Shown piece by piece: positions 47,228-55,934 of a stretch of DNA of 64,000 bases (its first letter is position 1; every line of letters starts with the position of its first letter). This DNA comes from Pseudomonas huaxiensis. Its GTDB lineage: Bacteria; Pseudomonadota; Gammaproteobacteria; Pseudomonadales; Pseudomonadaceae. The stretch is from assembly GCF_003231275.1 (NCBI RefSeq), contig NZ_QKVL01000001.1, forward strand, positions 434,001 through 498,000, in the 5' to 3' direction. Made by a program: the position numbers and the translations under genes. The notes beneath the pieces are model-generated. The model was not told the DNA's origin, made no database searches, and worked only from the letters and a program-made list of their open reading frames with translations.

Positions 47228-48481
47228 TTATCGCTTCGGGGAGGCGCGTGCGTTGTAGACGGTGCCTGGATCAGCGGAATGAGATCGAGCAAAGGGTGTG
47301 GACCCTGTCGTCGATGCCATCAGGCTGAATAGAAGGCTAGGTTGAAAGAGATCTTCGGGCGGTAGCAAAGCGCTGGCACAGACCTGCTTGAACTCAATCA
47401 GCAGATGTCCTGGTGCTGGCGCACCACCTCCGTAATGATCTTGTTGGTTTGTTCGTCGCTGACTAGATTCTTTACGTGCCTGGTTTTCTGTTGTTCGTGG
47501 ATTTGGTGCCCCACTGTCATCCACCCGCCGGACAAAACGTAACGCGCCCTGCTGCATGCTCCGCTCGTGCAACACGTCTCGCATGTGGTCATAGTCGGCT
47601 TCGATGTAGCTCATCGTGGTAGCGATGTTCGAATGGTTCAGCAGGTTCTTGGTCAGGTGGATGTTTCTTTCCGGTTGCTTCATCAGATCGGTCGCAAGCG
47701 TGTGCCTGAACCGGTGCGGAGTCATCCGAACTCCGAGTTTGATGATCAGCTTCTTGTACATCGCCTCGACCTGGTCGGAATTCATTTCGCGACGCTTGTA
47801 GTGCCGAGAGAAACGATTGACGTTGAAGAGTTGGTCTTCGGCGGCAAAGCCAGCCTGAGCAGCTTCATCCAGGAGCCGGCGCATATGTGGCGCAAGCCCA
47901 TCCATGATCGGGATCCGGAACTCCCGGTGGGTCTTTTCTGTTTCACCTCGTACCAGGATGAGCTGTCGATCCCAGTCGACGTCCTTCAACCGAATGCACA
48001 GCAGCGCGTTCAGTCGAATGCCGGTGTAGTAGAAAATTTCGAATGTGACGAGCCAGAACCACCCTGGCGTGATTTTCGCGCGGTCGCCAGTTGACTCTTC
48101 CTGGTCGGCCAGACTTCTTAGCCATCGCCGCGCACGGACGATCGCCTCGCCGGCAATGATTTTGCTCGGTCGTTTCGGGGCAATTACCGTTGTCTTCTTG
48201 AATGGGTTCACATCGATGTTGGGCAGAATCCCGTATTCTATGCCGTAGCCCCAGATGGTTCGGAGGTGATTGGAGTAGGTATTCCAGCTGCGCTTTGATA
48301 GGCCACCCTCAATCAGCTTGTTCCTCAAGGCGAGGATGTCCCGTCGATCAATTGACTCGACGTCCATATCCTTGCCGAAGTTCTTCTCCAGCTTCTTCAT
48401 TGCCGCGCCATAGATTTTCGCGCTGGCAGGGCGGAGCTCGTGATCGACCAGGTATTCCCGTAGCAATTTCTCGGGCGTCAT
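47228..48481 (-). CDS. Tyrosine recombinase/integrase of the element
   Basis: The 417-residue protein has an N-terminal SAM-like core-binding domain and a phage-integrase catalytic domain with Arg156 (TGIRLNALL), His256-x-x-Arg259 (PHRFRHTLATD), His283 (LLNHSNIATT) and Tyr292. About 125 residues after the Tyr are unusual in length and low in recognisable features. Its ATG overlaps the relaxase stop by 4 bases, so int and traI are cotranscribed. Expected to integrate and excise the element at tRNA-Lys. Confidence 0.93.
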   Translation of the reverse strand: MTPEKLLREYLVDHELRPASAKIYGAAMKKLEKNFGKDMDVESIDRRDILALRNKLIEGGLSKRSWNTYSNHLRTIWGYGIEYGILPNIDVNPFKKTTVIAPKRPSKIIAGEAIVRARRWLRSLADQEESTGDRAKITPGWFWLVTFEIFYYTGIRLNALLCIRLKDVDWDRQLILVRGETEKTHREFRIPIMDGLAPHMRRLLDEAAQAGFAAEDQLFNVNRFSRHYKRREMNSDQVEAMYKKLIIKLGVRMTPHRFRHTLATDLMKQPERNIHLTKNLLNHSNIATTMSYIEADYDHMRDVLHERSMQQGALRFVRRVDDSGAPNPRTTENQARKESSQRRTNQQDHYGGGAPAPGHLLIEFKQVCASALLPPEDLFQPSLLFSLMASTTGSTPFARSHSADPGTVYNARASPKR

Positions 48482-50361
48482 TCAGCGCCCCCTTCCGTCA
48501 CCCGTCTCAAGCTTGGGTTATTCATGGGCTGCTCAGGGAATAACAGCTTCGGGTCCACAAGCAGGTAACCCCTCAATTGGGTGGTCTTTCTTGGGCCTAT
48601 TACATCGTAGGTCCAGATGTTCAACTGCTTGCTGGTCTTCTGGTGCCTCTTCTCTTTCTCAAATGCGCGTTGGACTTGTTGCCAGGCCGCTGTCCCCGGT
48701 TTACCGGCAGTTCTCTCCAGCTCCGGATGCTCCAGCACGTATCGCTTGAAGATCCCAGGCGTAACGAGCATTGCGGTGTCGTCGACGGTATGAATCAGGG
48801 CCTTGGTGTCGTTGATGATCAATTTGTGGGAGGCGACGCCTGCTTTTATCCAAGCGATGAAAGCCACTCCCAGCGAACTACTCGTAGGCATTTTGGTGAC
48901 ATCTTTTTGTGCAGCATTCCTTGCTATGGCTGCTAGAGAATCGTCAGCCGGCTCTACCTCCTCGAGTCCTTGCTGGGGAGGGGAGGCGGCTGCTGAGCCT
49001 TGGCTAGCACTTAGCTCTTCTGATGGCGCAGTGATATTACTATACAGCGACAGTAGTTCTTCACGCTCAGAGGATTGGATTCCTTGGCTTGGAGCTGGCT
49101 GTACCAGCGCTCGGGGCCGTGCCGGCGGTTGAGGTGTGTCGTCACTGGTGTCGATGGACTGTTCCGGTACCGCGCAAACTGTTTCTTCACTGGTACTCGG
49201 CTGCGTGACTGCTTCCGGTTCCTGCTCCAGGGTGAGGGTGCCGGCATACTGGGGAGGGCGATCGTCTGGATTGGGCCATACGAGTGCTGGCGAGATCTTC
49301 AAGAAGGTGAAGCTATTCTTCCAGCCGCGGCCATTATCAATGGTGGCTTTCCAGATCGCTTTATCCTGCGCGTTGGTCTGGATGATTGCCTGATCCTGCA
49401 GCATGTTGAAGAACGGGGCATTGGAGGTTGGCACTCCCTCAATACCCTGGGTAAGCATGTATGCCCGGAGTTGATCTGCTGCAGGCTTACTCACCAGCCA
49501 AAGCGCATCCTGAGTCAGCCAGCCATCTGCAGGTCCGTCCTGGTGATTGAGCTTGAGTTTCTCCCGCACCAGGAATCGCAGGCCGTCGGCGAGTTGCCGC
49601 TGCAGTGATTGTTTGGGGGCAGTAAGCGCGCGCTCTGGATTTCCTCCCAGTTGCTGGGCAACGGAAGCTTTGTCTGCCTGGACCACAATTTCGCTGAGTA
49701 TGCCGGCGTGCTCGTATTGACCTGCGAGGAGGTAGATCAGCTGCCTCCATAGTTCAGGAAAACCACTGAGCCAGTCGAGAATCCCGCTGTCCAGAACCTG
49801 CATATACACCAGGGCTGAAGCAGCACCGTGTAGCTGGTACTCCCTGCCTTTGACGTACTTGAACCGGTAGGGACGGCTGATCGGTCCATGCCACGGGTGC
49901 CACGTTCGGCCATCCTCGAGCTCCACGCGGAGGTCAACAGCGATCTTTCCCAAGTCGTGCAACAACGCACCGTACGCTGCAGCTGCGGTCCATGCCTCAG
50001 CTTGGGCCGACTGCGACTCCGGTGGCGCTCCGATCGGCAGAAGGTGTGTCTGACGGATCTTGAGGGCGTAAGCCATGATCTCCAGGCCATGGTCCAGGAG
50101 GCCCCCAAGGTGGGCATGGTGATGGTTTTCAGAAGCAGGGAGCAACTGCACCAGCTCTGCGTAGCGCTCGAGCGGCTTGAGGTAGAGGGTGTTGAACTGA
50201 GCTCGTGAGAGCGAAGCCCGCCGCCAGATATTCTCCAGGAGCTGCTGGCGGAGGGGGCTCTGCAGCAGAGCAGAAGCCTTCGCGGGCAGGTGGAAGCCCT
50301 GCGGTGAGGCTTCTGGTGTTGGTTTAGCCGGTTTGCGGCTCAACCAGGAGAGGAGTTGCAT
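48478..50361 (-). CDS. traI: MobH-type TraI relaxase
   Basis: About 627 residues. The TraI_2 domain has the MobH histidine triplet (SENHHHAHLGGLLDHGLEIM) and the HD metal motif GALLHDLGKIAVDLRV. After a Pro- and Ser-rich linker the C-terminal domain includes TKALIHTVDDTAMLVTPGIF. It nicks oriT and leads strand transfer in PFGI-1/pKLC102-type elements. ATG 50361 (MQLLSWLSRK) has a GGAG site 6 bases upstream; ATG 50373, four codons earlier, has none. Confidence 0.92.
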   Translation of the reverse strand: MQLLSWLSRKPAKPTPEASPQGFHLPAKASALLQSPLRQQLLENIWRRASLSRAQFNTLYLKPLERYAELVQLLPASENHHHAHLGGLLDHGLEIMAYALKIRQTHLLPIGAPPESQSAQAEAWTAAAAYGALLHDLGKIAVDLRVELEDGRTWHPWHGPISRPYRFKYVKGREYQLHGAASALVYMQVLDSGILDWLSGFPELWRQLIYLLAGQYEHAGILSEIVVQADKASVAQQLGGNPERALTAPKQSLQRQLADGLRFLVREKLKLNHQDGPADGWLTQDALWLVSKPAADQLRAYMLTQGIEGVPTSNAPFFNMLQDQAIIQTNAQDKAIWKATIDNGRGWKNSFTFLKISPALVWPNPDDRPPQYAGTLTLEQEPEAVTQPSTSEETVCAVPEQSIDTSDDTPQPPARPRALVQPAPSQGIQSSEREELLSLYSNITAPSEELSASQGSAAASPPQQGLEEVEPADDSLAAIARNAAQKDVTKMPTSSSLGVAFIAWIKAGVASHKLIINDTKALIHTVDDTAMLVTPGIFKRYVLEHPELERTAGKPGTAAWQQVQRAFEKEKRHQKTSKQLNIWTYDVIGPRKTTQLRGYLLVDPKLLFPEQPMNNPSLRRVTEGGAE

Positions 50362-50403
50362 AGGGTGCTCCATGGGGTGTGCATGGAGCGGGCTTTTCTC
50401 TTA

Positions 50404-50418
50404 ATGCCAAGATGGCAT
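50404..50418. repeat. ATGCCA-AGA-TGGCAT palindrome upstream of traI
   Basis: A perfect 6+6 dyad with a 3-base spacer lies 43 bases before the traI start, in the traI-int promoter region. The same half-site recurs in the parD/DUF3742 divergent region. Operator-like; binding protein unknown. Confidence 0.65.
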
Positions 50419-50467
50419 CAACGGTAAAGCGAATTCCGAGGGGAGTGGATTTCTTGGCAGATGGCCA

Positions 50468-51415
50468 TCATTCGGGTGGGTAAAGCGTCACATTGTCCCC
50501 CTCTACGACGATGGTGTGCCCGGAGCTACCAAGCCCAAATTCGTTTCTTGAACCATTAAACGTTCCAGATGGTGTGTTAAAAGTGAAATTTTCAAATATT
50601 ACGTATTGATAGACGTTGAAGCCAGAACCGTACAGACCATCCTTTCCTCTTGGATACTCTTTGAACTGAACATTGTTGTACTCTGGTTTCAGTAGGCTAA
50701 CAAATGCTTTCTCGGCATCTGCTATAGTGCGCGAGCTATTAATATCCAAAACCATGTCATCCATTTCGTCCTCAGGCGCCCATGTCTGAATCACAAGTGG
50801 GTCAATGTCGAAGAAAAATAATACGATTTCGTCTGAAACTCGATTCGATGGGGTCGGGTAGCGAATCTGTTCTTCTGTAAGGATCTCTACCCGACCTTGA
50901 TGAGCTTTATTTAACAGTCGTTCGAAACTATCCTGCTTGTTTGCTATTCCAACATAAAGTAAGTCGTAGTTACAAACAATGCCGTGATTGTTAAATCCTT
51001 GTAAGTTTGGGTTGCCTCTAGATTTTTCCCAGTACACTGAATCGGGGGTATACCAGGTGTGTGAGTGCATCTTCTCACCAGAAGCTGGACGGCTGTGTCC
51101 GATCTGAATTATTTGGTCGTCCCAGGCCGCATGTACCGCTCCCCCAAGTGGTACATTTGCTTGCAGGTTAATATAGCCCCAGTCAACTGTCTTTCCTGCT
51201 ACCTTAATTTCTACCCGAGCAATGTCATTTGCTGTGTCGACGATTCGTACATCGCCAAACTCTGTCCGGGGCCTAGCCCCGATCATGTATAACTTGCTAC
51301 GTTTAAGCTGTGCGGCGAAAGCTGCATTTGCTTCGTCTCTAAAGTCCTTGCTCATGCTGTTTATGAACGGGGGATGTACCGTAGCAAGGCGGACCATTTT
51401 CCCTAAGAAACTCAT
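50468..51415 (-). CDS. Cargo protein with GIY-YIG nuclease-like signatures
   Basis: I do not recognise a named family for this 315-residue protein. The middle has GIV at 145-147, YVG at 154-156, then ERLLNKAHQG, and EKAFVSLLKPEYNN at 235-248; this order and spacing resemble GIY-YIG nuclease motifs, including the late Glu and Asn. The N-terminal about 140 residues look beta-rich. The gene is clearly more AT-rich than neighbours and sits alone between traI and the parDE-type pair, so it looks like recently gained cargo. An AAGGAG ribosome site precedes the ATG. An anti-phage or DNA-processing role is inference. Confidence 0.6.
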   Translation of the reverse strand: MSFLGKMVRLATVHPPFINSMSKDFRDEANAAFAAQLKRSKLYMIGARPRTEFGDVRIVDTANDIARVEIKVAGKTVDWGYINLQANVPLGGAVHAAWDDQIIQIGHSRPASGEKMHSHTWYTPDSVYWEKSRGNPNLQGFNNHGIVCNYDLLYVGIANKQDSFERLLNKAHQGRVEILTEEQIRYPTPSNRVSDEIVLFFFDIDPLVIQTWAPEDEMDDMVLDINSSRTIADAEKAFVSLLKPEYNNVQFKEYPRGKDGLYGSGFNVYQYVIFENFTFNTPSGTFNGSRNEFGLGSSGHTIVVEGDNVTLYPPE

Positions 51416-51528
51416 TGGTTAACTCCTTGACGCCCTTTCAGTTTTTCAGCCCTTTCAGGTAAGGCTTTTACCCTTCTGATCCATTCCCTTATCCATTCAA
51501 GCCCATTTGCTGTTGAGCCATTTACCCT

Positions 51529-51894
51529 TTACTGCTGATGCAGGTGTTTCAAATTCTGCGCGACCTCCATAGCATCGTGGAGGACTCGTAGTATCTCAAC
51601 GATTTGAGCTGTCCCAGCTCGGTAGAACACGATATGTCGAGGTCTAATCACACGGCCGTCAGTCATCTGCAGCACGTTGAATGACAGATGCAGGCTGCGA
51701 AGGCCCGGAGAAAGCTCATCACGCATTTTGCTATCTACCGGCGTCGGCTGTTCAGCTAGGGCGAGGAACGTCTCCTGCAGCAAGTCTTGATACCGATTCC
51801 TGACGGACTGACCGAGCCTCACCTCAGTGAAGCGAAGCGTATCGGCAATGTCGATGCATGCCTGGGGTGACATGCGAACCATGACCCTACTCAT
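51529..51894 (-). CDS. parE: RelE/ParE-family toxin
   Basis: The 121-residue protein has ParE-type features: SPQACIDIADTLRFTEVRLG at the start, an Arg-rich LRSLHLSFN strand region, and RHIVFYRAGTAQIVEILRVL followed by the LHDAMEVAQNL end. Its ATG overlaps the antitoxin stop by 4 bases. ParE toxins inhibit gyrase, though target assignment here is from family only. Confidence 0.85.
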   Translation of the reverse strand: MSRVMVRMSPQACIDIADTLRFTEVRLGQSVRNRYQDLLQETFLALAEQPTPVDSKMRDELSPGLRSLHLSFNVLQMTDGRVIRPRHIVFYRAGTAQIVEILRVLHDAMEVAQNLKHLHQQ

Positions 51895-52169
51895 GCTTTG
51901 TCGCCCGCTCGTCTTCCAAGATTGTCCAGGTAGGCTGCCAGATTGGACGGATCGATTTCATCGTACTGGCCTGCTTCGACCTGCATGATGCCTACTGATG
52001 TTGCGTTCCGCAGAGCTTCGAGCCTGGCTGCCTCAGCTGCTTCATGCTCAAGCAGCATCCGGATGCCTGCACGCACGACTTCGCTGAAGTTCTGGTACCG
52101 ACCAGTGTTGACTAGATCATCAATAGACTGCTCCATCGGCTTGGGAACGACGACATTGTGGGTGGCCAT
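51891..52169 (-). CDS. parD: ParD-family ribbon-helix-helix antitoxin
   Basis: The 92-residue protein has the ParD N-terminal ribbon-helix-helix (MATHNVVVPKPMEQSIDDLV) and NFSEVVRAGIRMLLEHEAAE, then an acidic C-terminal tail that would bind the toxin. ATG 52169 begins the conserved domain; the frame extends far upstream without similarity. It would autoregulate the operon and stabilise the element. Confidence 0.87.
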   Translation of the reverse strand: MATHNVVVPKPMEQSIDDLVNTGRYQNFSEVVRAGIRMLLEHEAAEAARLEALRNATSVGIMQVEAGQYDEIDPSNLAAYLDNLGRRAGDKA

Positions 52170-52281
52170 GGATGTGAACCTGATCAGTGGTGATGGCGTT
52201 TTATGCCATACCTCTTGCGGAAATGCCAAAGGTGTCGTATATCTGATGGCAAGGTGCTCTCGCAGAGCAAGGAGATGGAAC
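52170..52281. promoter_or_regulatory. parD / DUF3742 divergent control region with ATGCCA motifs
   Basis: ATGCCA is at 52203-52208 and 52223-52228, and TGGCA at 52247-52251, with TGGCGTTTTATGCCA forming a dyad near 52193. These match the half-sites of the palindrome before traI. The region must hold both promoters; AAGGAGATGG precedes the DUF3742 ATG. Confidence 0.6.
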
Positions 52282-52608
52282 ATGACCACAGCCGCCAAAC
52301 GATCGATTGCCTTTCGCTTGGGCCGGGCTCTGGGGAGCGTGGCGCGTTTCTTCATGCATGACATCAATCCGACAGTCCGTTGGGTTAAACGGTTATTCCT
52401 AGCCACGGTTATTGCGCTCATTTTAGCCAACTCCATCAGCTGGGTTATGTCGGTGCTACTGACAGTCTTTTCTCTGACTCTCGGCCTGTACGCACTTTCC
52501 AAAATTGACCTCGGAAAGGTTGAGCTGTTTTCTGAGGATGAAGAGGCACCATACGGTCGGGATGTTTTTGAAAGGCCGCTTGATTCTTATGGTAGGTCAG
52601 TTAAATAG
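52282..52608 (+). CDS. DUF3742 family protein
   Basis: The 108-residue protein matches the DUF3742 family, found beside traG in PFGI-1-like elements. It has a basic N-terminus (AAKRSIAFRLGRALGSVARF), a hydrophobic pair of segments at about residues 40-70 (LATVIALILANSISWVMSVL) and an acidic end. Read against the main transfer operon. Function unknown. Confidence 0.82.
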   Translation: MTTAAKRSIAFRLGRALGSVARFFMHDINPTVRWVKRLFLATVIALILANSISWVMSVLLTVFSLTLGLYALSKIDLGKVELFSEDEEAPYGRDVFERPLDSYGRSVK

Positions 52609-52656
52609 ATACTGGCTCAATGCTTGCTATATTAAGCCAGTATCACCCTGATGCGC

Positions 52657-54198
52657 TCAGCTCTTTGACGCCCCTCCAGCAACTGACTTTACTCCGCCCT
52701 CAACTAGATTTCCTGCTTTTTGACCTGCCCTTTGCACTGCTCCAGTTCCTTCTGACAGTCCGCTAAGAATTGTCCCTGTTTGCACTCCTGCCCAGCCAAG
52801 AGCTAGAACCCAAAAGGTTGGGAGAATGATAAACATCGAACCCATGACGAAGTTCAGAATCGCGTCTTGAGTCGTGGTGTTCAAGCCCATCACTGGATCA
52901 AAGGATAAGTGCGGCGAGCCCGAACCATACAAAACGTCGATGATTGTGCTGTCGACCCATCTCGCCAGTTGAAACCAGAAATCTACAAATATTAAGGCGA
53001 ACATTGTTACTGACATGGTCATGGCAACCTTCAGTTGATACGCTCCGATTATCAGTACCAGGGGAATGCAGATAACCATGGCCATCTTGAGGAAAGCCAC
53101 TACCATCGGTAATGCTTGGCGCACCATGTCCATAGCCGGGAAGAAGGCCAGCGAGCCTACGGCGACCCCCAGTGTTCCCCCTGCACGAGCAAGGCCATTC
53201 CAGACGGTTCCGTCGATCTGTCCGCCATAGTCGGTGTAGACGTCGCCGTTAACCTGGCTGGATGGCGAGACGAGCTGGCGAATCATCGAGTCGGTTACTT
53301 CCTCCTGGGACAGCCACTTTGCCCATCCGAGGAACTGGTTAAGCAGACTTGGGTCGACCTGGGCTTTCAGTCGGTCCCGTAGGCCGATGTTCCCATCTGA
53401 CCACCACTGCTTGCAGGTGGGGTACCCACCACCCCCAGTCACCTGAGGCATGCCATCATCTCGTTTCGTGTCATACGGCCAGGATGTACGTGGTGTTCTG
53501 GAGTAGTCCGTGTCGTAGTAACCAGCGGTATTCAGCAAGTAGTGGGACCCGATCCAGTTCAGGTCCTGCAGGGCCTTCTGGTCTTTGGCGATCGACCCAA
53601 TGTCGGGCTGACGCATGAACAGGCGCGCGCGGGAAGGACCGAAGCAATCGTGGGTGAAGTCTGCCACCTCTTGCGCGAGCAGGGGATTGCCGATCCTCAT
53701 CGCGTCGACCTCCATGCGCATTTGCCTGAGATCCGTACCGCAAGGGATGGCTGCAACAGCACCGCTATTCAAACCCTTGGACAGCGCGTGTACGAGCGCC
53801 CACCACACCGGCACCTTCGCGCTCTTGCCGGCCAACGAGCTGAAGGTGGTGTTCCAGCCTGTCTCCGAGGGCGCCGGCGTCAGCACTTGGCACTGCTTCC
53901 CTCGCGCCTGGTCGAACTGCAGAGTGTCAAACCCCACGGAGATGGCTGGCACAGCACACAGTGAAACGACCACGTATCCGACGTACAGCTGGGTTTCAAT
54001 GCGAGCCAGGGACAGCACACCTTTGTTGCCTTCGTCGGCACCTTCTCCTCGTACCTTGATCCACTCACGGGCGACGATGATGATGAAGGGCAGGGCAAAC
54101 AGCCCCGTGTCGGAGATCATGTCCCAGATCCCGTTGTTGATGATCCACCCTACCAGGGTGAGGTAATACTCCAGGTAGTCGTTTGTATAGAGCGTCAT
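52657..54198 (-). CDS. traG: TraG N-terminal-domain mating-pair protein
   Basis: The 513-residue inner membrane protein matches the TraG N-terminal family (starts MTLYTNDYLEYYLTLVGWII). Membrane helices are at about residues 28-46, 72-95 and a cluster at 360-480 (MVVAFLKMAMVICIPLVLII). TraG stabilises mating pairs. Its start overlaps the upstream gene stop by 4 bases. Confidence 0.88.
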   Translation of the reverse strand: MTLYTNDYLEYYLTLVGWIINNGIWDMISDTGLFALPFIIIVAREWIKVRGEGADEGNKGVLSLARIETQLYVGYVVVSLCAVPAISVGFDTLQFDQARGKQCQVLTPAPSETGWNTTFSSLAGKSAKVPVWWALVHALSKGLNSGAVAAIPCGTDLRQMRMEVDAMRIGNPLLAQEVADFTHDCFGPSRARLFMRQPDIGSIAKDQKALQDLNWIGSHYLLNTAGYYDTDYSRTPRTSWPYDTKRDDGMPQVTGGGGYPTCKQWWSDGNIGLRDRLKAQVDPSLLNQFLGWAKWLSQEEVTDSMIRQLVSPSSQVNGDVYTDYGGQIDGTVWNGLARAGGTLGVAVGSLAFFPAMDMVRQALPMVVAFLKMAMVICIPLVLIIGAYQLKVAMTMSVTMFALIFVDFWFQLARWVDSTIIDVLYGSGSPHLSFDPVMGLNTTTQDAILNFVMGSMFIILPTFWVLALGWAGVQTGTILSGLSEGTGAVQRAGQKAGNLVEGGVKSVAGGASKS

Positions 54199-54551
54199 AG
54201 CACCTCCGACCAGGTGATTGGCGCCTTCGAGATTTCGATTATCACGAACAGCAGGAGCACCAAGAACTCGACCCGCTGAGCGCCTTTAGATGGTTGGCCA
54301 TCCCCCGTTCCGCGCAGGCGCGCCTTGAGCTTCAACCAGGCGAAGACGATGCTGCCGTAGAGGGCAAGTCGCCATAGCAGCAGTGGCAGGTAATTGCCCT
54401 CACGCCACTTCAGCCAAGTGTCGAAAACACCCAGGTGATTGACCGCGATGATGCCGAGCAACACGCTCAGCAGCAGCATCACTACGCTCAAAGCTACGCC
54501 CCCGAGCAGGACTTTCAGGGGGTGGACTTTTTTCTCGACATCTTCGGACAT
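54195..54551 (-). CDS. Uncharacterised ICE membrane protein
   Basis: The 118-residue protein has two or three membrane helices (VLLGGVALSVVMLLLSVLLG, LWRLALYGSIVFAWL, and FLVLLLFVIIEI). ATG 54551 has AAGGAG 5 bases before it; GTG 54557 is an alternative. It sits between the TIGR03755-type gene and traG, a typical place for a small membrane gene in this element type. Function unknown. Confidence 0.75.
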   Translation of the reverse strand: MSEDVEKKVHPLKVLLGGVALSVVMLLLSVLLGIIAVNHLGVFDTWLKWREGNYLPLLLWRLALYGSIVFAWLKLKARLRGTGDGQPSKGAQRVEFLVLLLFVIIEISKAPITWSEVL

Positions 54552-54553
54552 GA

Positions 54554-55915
54554 TCACTCCTTGCCGGCAGGTTTCTGCAGCTGAATCATGCGATCCTGTT
54601 CAGGCGCCGCGTTGTAAATCGAGCGAGAGCTTTCGGAGCGTGCCTTGCCGCGCTCGATGATTTTCATCGGAGAGTTGTTCGCGAGCTGCTGCCGCATGTC
54701 GAGCTCGGTCTTGAGGTTGGTGATGAGTTGCTGAAGCGTGTCGACCTGGCCGAGTGTGGCTTCAACGGCCAGCTTGTTCGCATTCACGTTGGGTTCCTTG
54801 CTGCCTGTAATCAGCATGCGCTGCAGCTGCAGCCCTTTCTCCAGGACATCTGCCAGAGCGACCTCGGATGCCAGGCGGGAGGCCAGTACCGCCTGATCCC
54901 GCTCGTCACGAAGGGCAGTAACGACCCCGCGGGTAATGGGGAGGGAATCGCTGCTCGCCTCACGCAACTTCTCTGAGGTGATCTGTGTTCCCGGCTTCAA
55001 GAGCTCCTGCAGCGCCGCGAGCTTCTTGTCGTATGTTTCCTGGATAAGCGGCGTCAGGCCTACTCCCGGGGTCGAGGTGGTGGTGCAGCCTTCACAGGTT
55101 TGGATCTGCTGCTCCCCCAGGACCCGGTTTGCGAACTGGGCGGCTTCGGCCGGAGATTCCCAACTGCCGCACACCAGTCCATTGGAGCAGCTGGCCTGCG
55201 GAATGCTCGAGGTGTCCTGAGCTGCGCGGTTATTGAGAAGGTTATAGCCTGCCTTCGCGACGTCCCCGACCACTTTGATAGGCTGCTGACCGTTGCCGCC
55301 GGCCTGCTTTCCGCCTACCCAGGTCACGCCGTTGGTTCCAGGCGCTTCCTCGACCTTGTCGACCACTGCTACGGCGTCGTTGTTGGATGCCAGGGCTTGC
55401 CCCATCTTTTGCCCCTCTGCAACCTTGCCCCACCCCATATGACCACCCGCGATGTCGGCCATTCGTTCGGCCATCGCCCTGCAGGTTCCCTTCGATCGGT
55501 CGTAGTCGAGGCGCGCCTGCAGGATTCCGTTCGTCAGCAGGTTATAAAGGGCGGGATTGGCCCGCTGCAGGATCAGCGCCGGCAGTGACGTGACTGCGCC
55601 GGTCGCGTTCTGGATGACGCTGCCCATGATCTGTTGGAAACCCTGCGTTGCGCCGTTCAGCTGGTTCTGCAGCGTGTTGCTGAGGTCCATGTTTCCGCAG
55701 ACCAGGTTGTTCTGCCAGCCGGCACCGACGGTGATGCTCTCCATCTGGCCAGCGCTGCCCATCTGGACAGCACTGCCACCACCGATGCTGTAGAGCACGT
55801 CGTCTCCGATCACGCTGCCCTGGGATTCGACCTTGATCGGGTCGGCGGCCTCGGCCATGCACCAGGTGCTGGTCATGCCAGCTGCGAGAATGATCGCGAT
55901 GGATAATTTATTCAT
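54554..55915 (-). CDS. Integrating conjugative element protein, TIGR03755/PFL_4711 type
   Basis: The 453-residue secreted protein has a signal peptide (LSIAIILAAGMTSTWCMAEA). Conserved-looking parts are DDVLYSIGGGSAVQMGSAGQ, VCGNMDLSNTLQNQLNGA and a helical C-terminus. It occupies the TraH-like position in the GI-type T4SS cluster between TIGR03756 and traG. The family name is from recollection of element gene order and N-terminal sequence. Confidence 0.82.
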   Translation of the reverse strand: MNKLSIAIILAAGMTSTWCMAEAADPIKVESQGSVIGDDVLYSIGGGSAVQMGSAGQMESITVGAGWQNNLVCGNMDLSNTLQNQLNGATQGFQQIMGSVIQNATGAVTSLPALILQRANPALYNLLTNGILQARLDYDRSKGTCRAMAERMADIAGGHMGWGKVAEGQKMGQALASNNDAVAVVDKVEEAPGTNGVTWVGGKQAGGNGQQPIKVVGDVAKAGYNLLNNRAAQDTSSIPQASCSNGLVCGSWESPAEAAQFANRVLGEQQIQTCEGCTTTSTPGVGLTPLIQETYDKKLAALQELLKPGTQITSEKLREASSDSLPITRGVVTALRDERDQAVLASRLASEVALADVLEKGLQLQRMLITGSKEPNVNANKLAVEATLGQVDTLQQLITNLKTELDMRQQLANNSPMKIIERGKARSESSRSIYNAAPEQDRMIQLQKPAGKE

Positions 55916-55934
55916 TGAGCTCTCCAGTCATATC

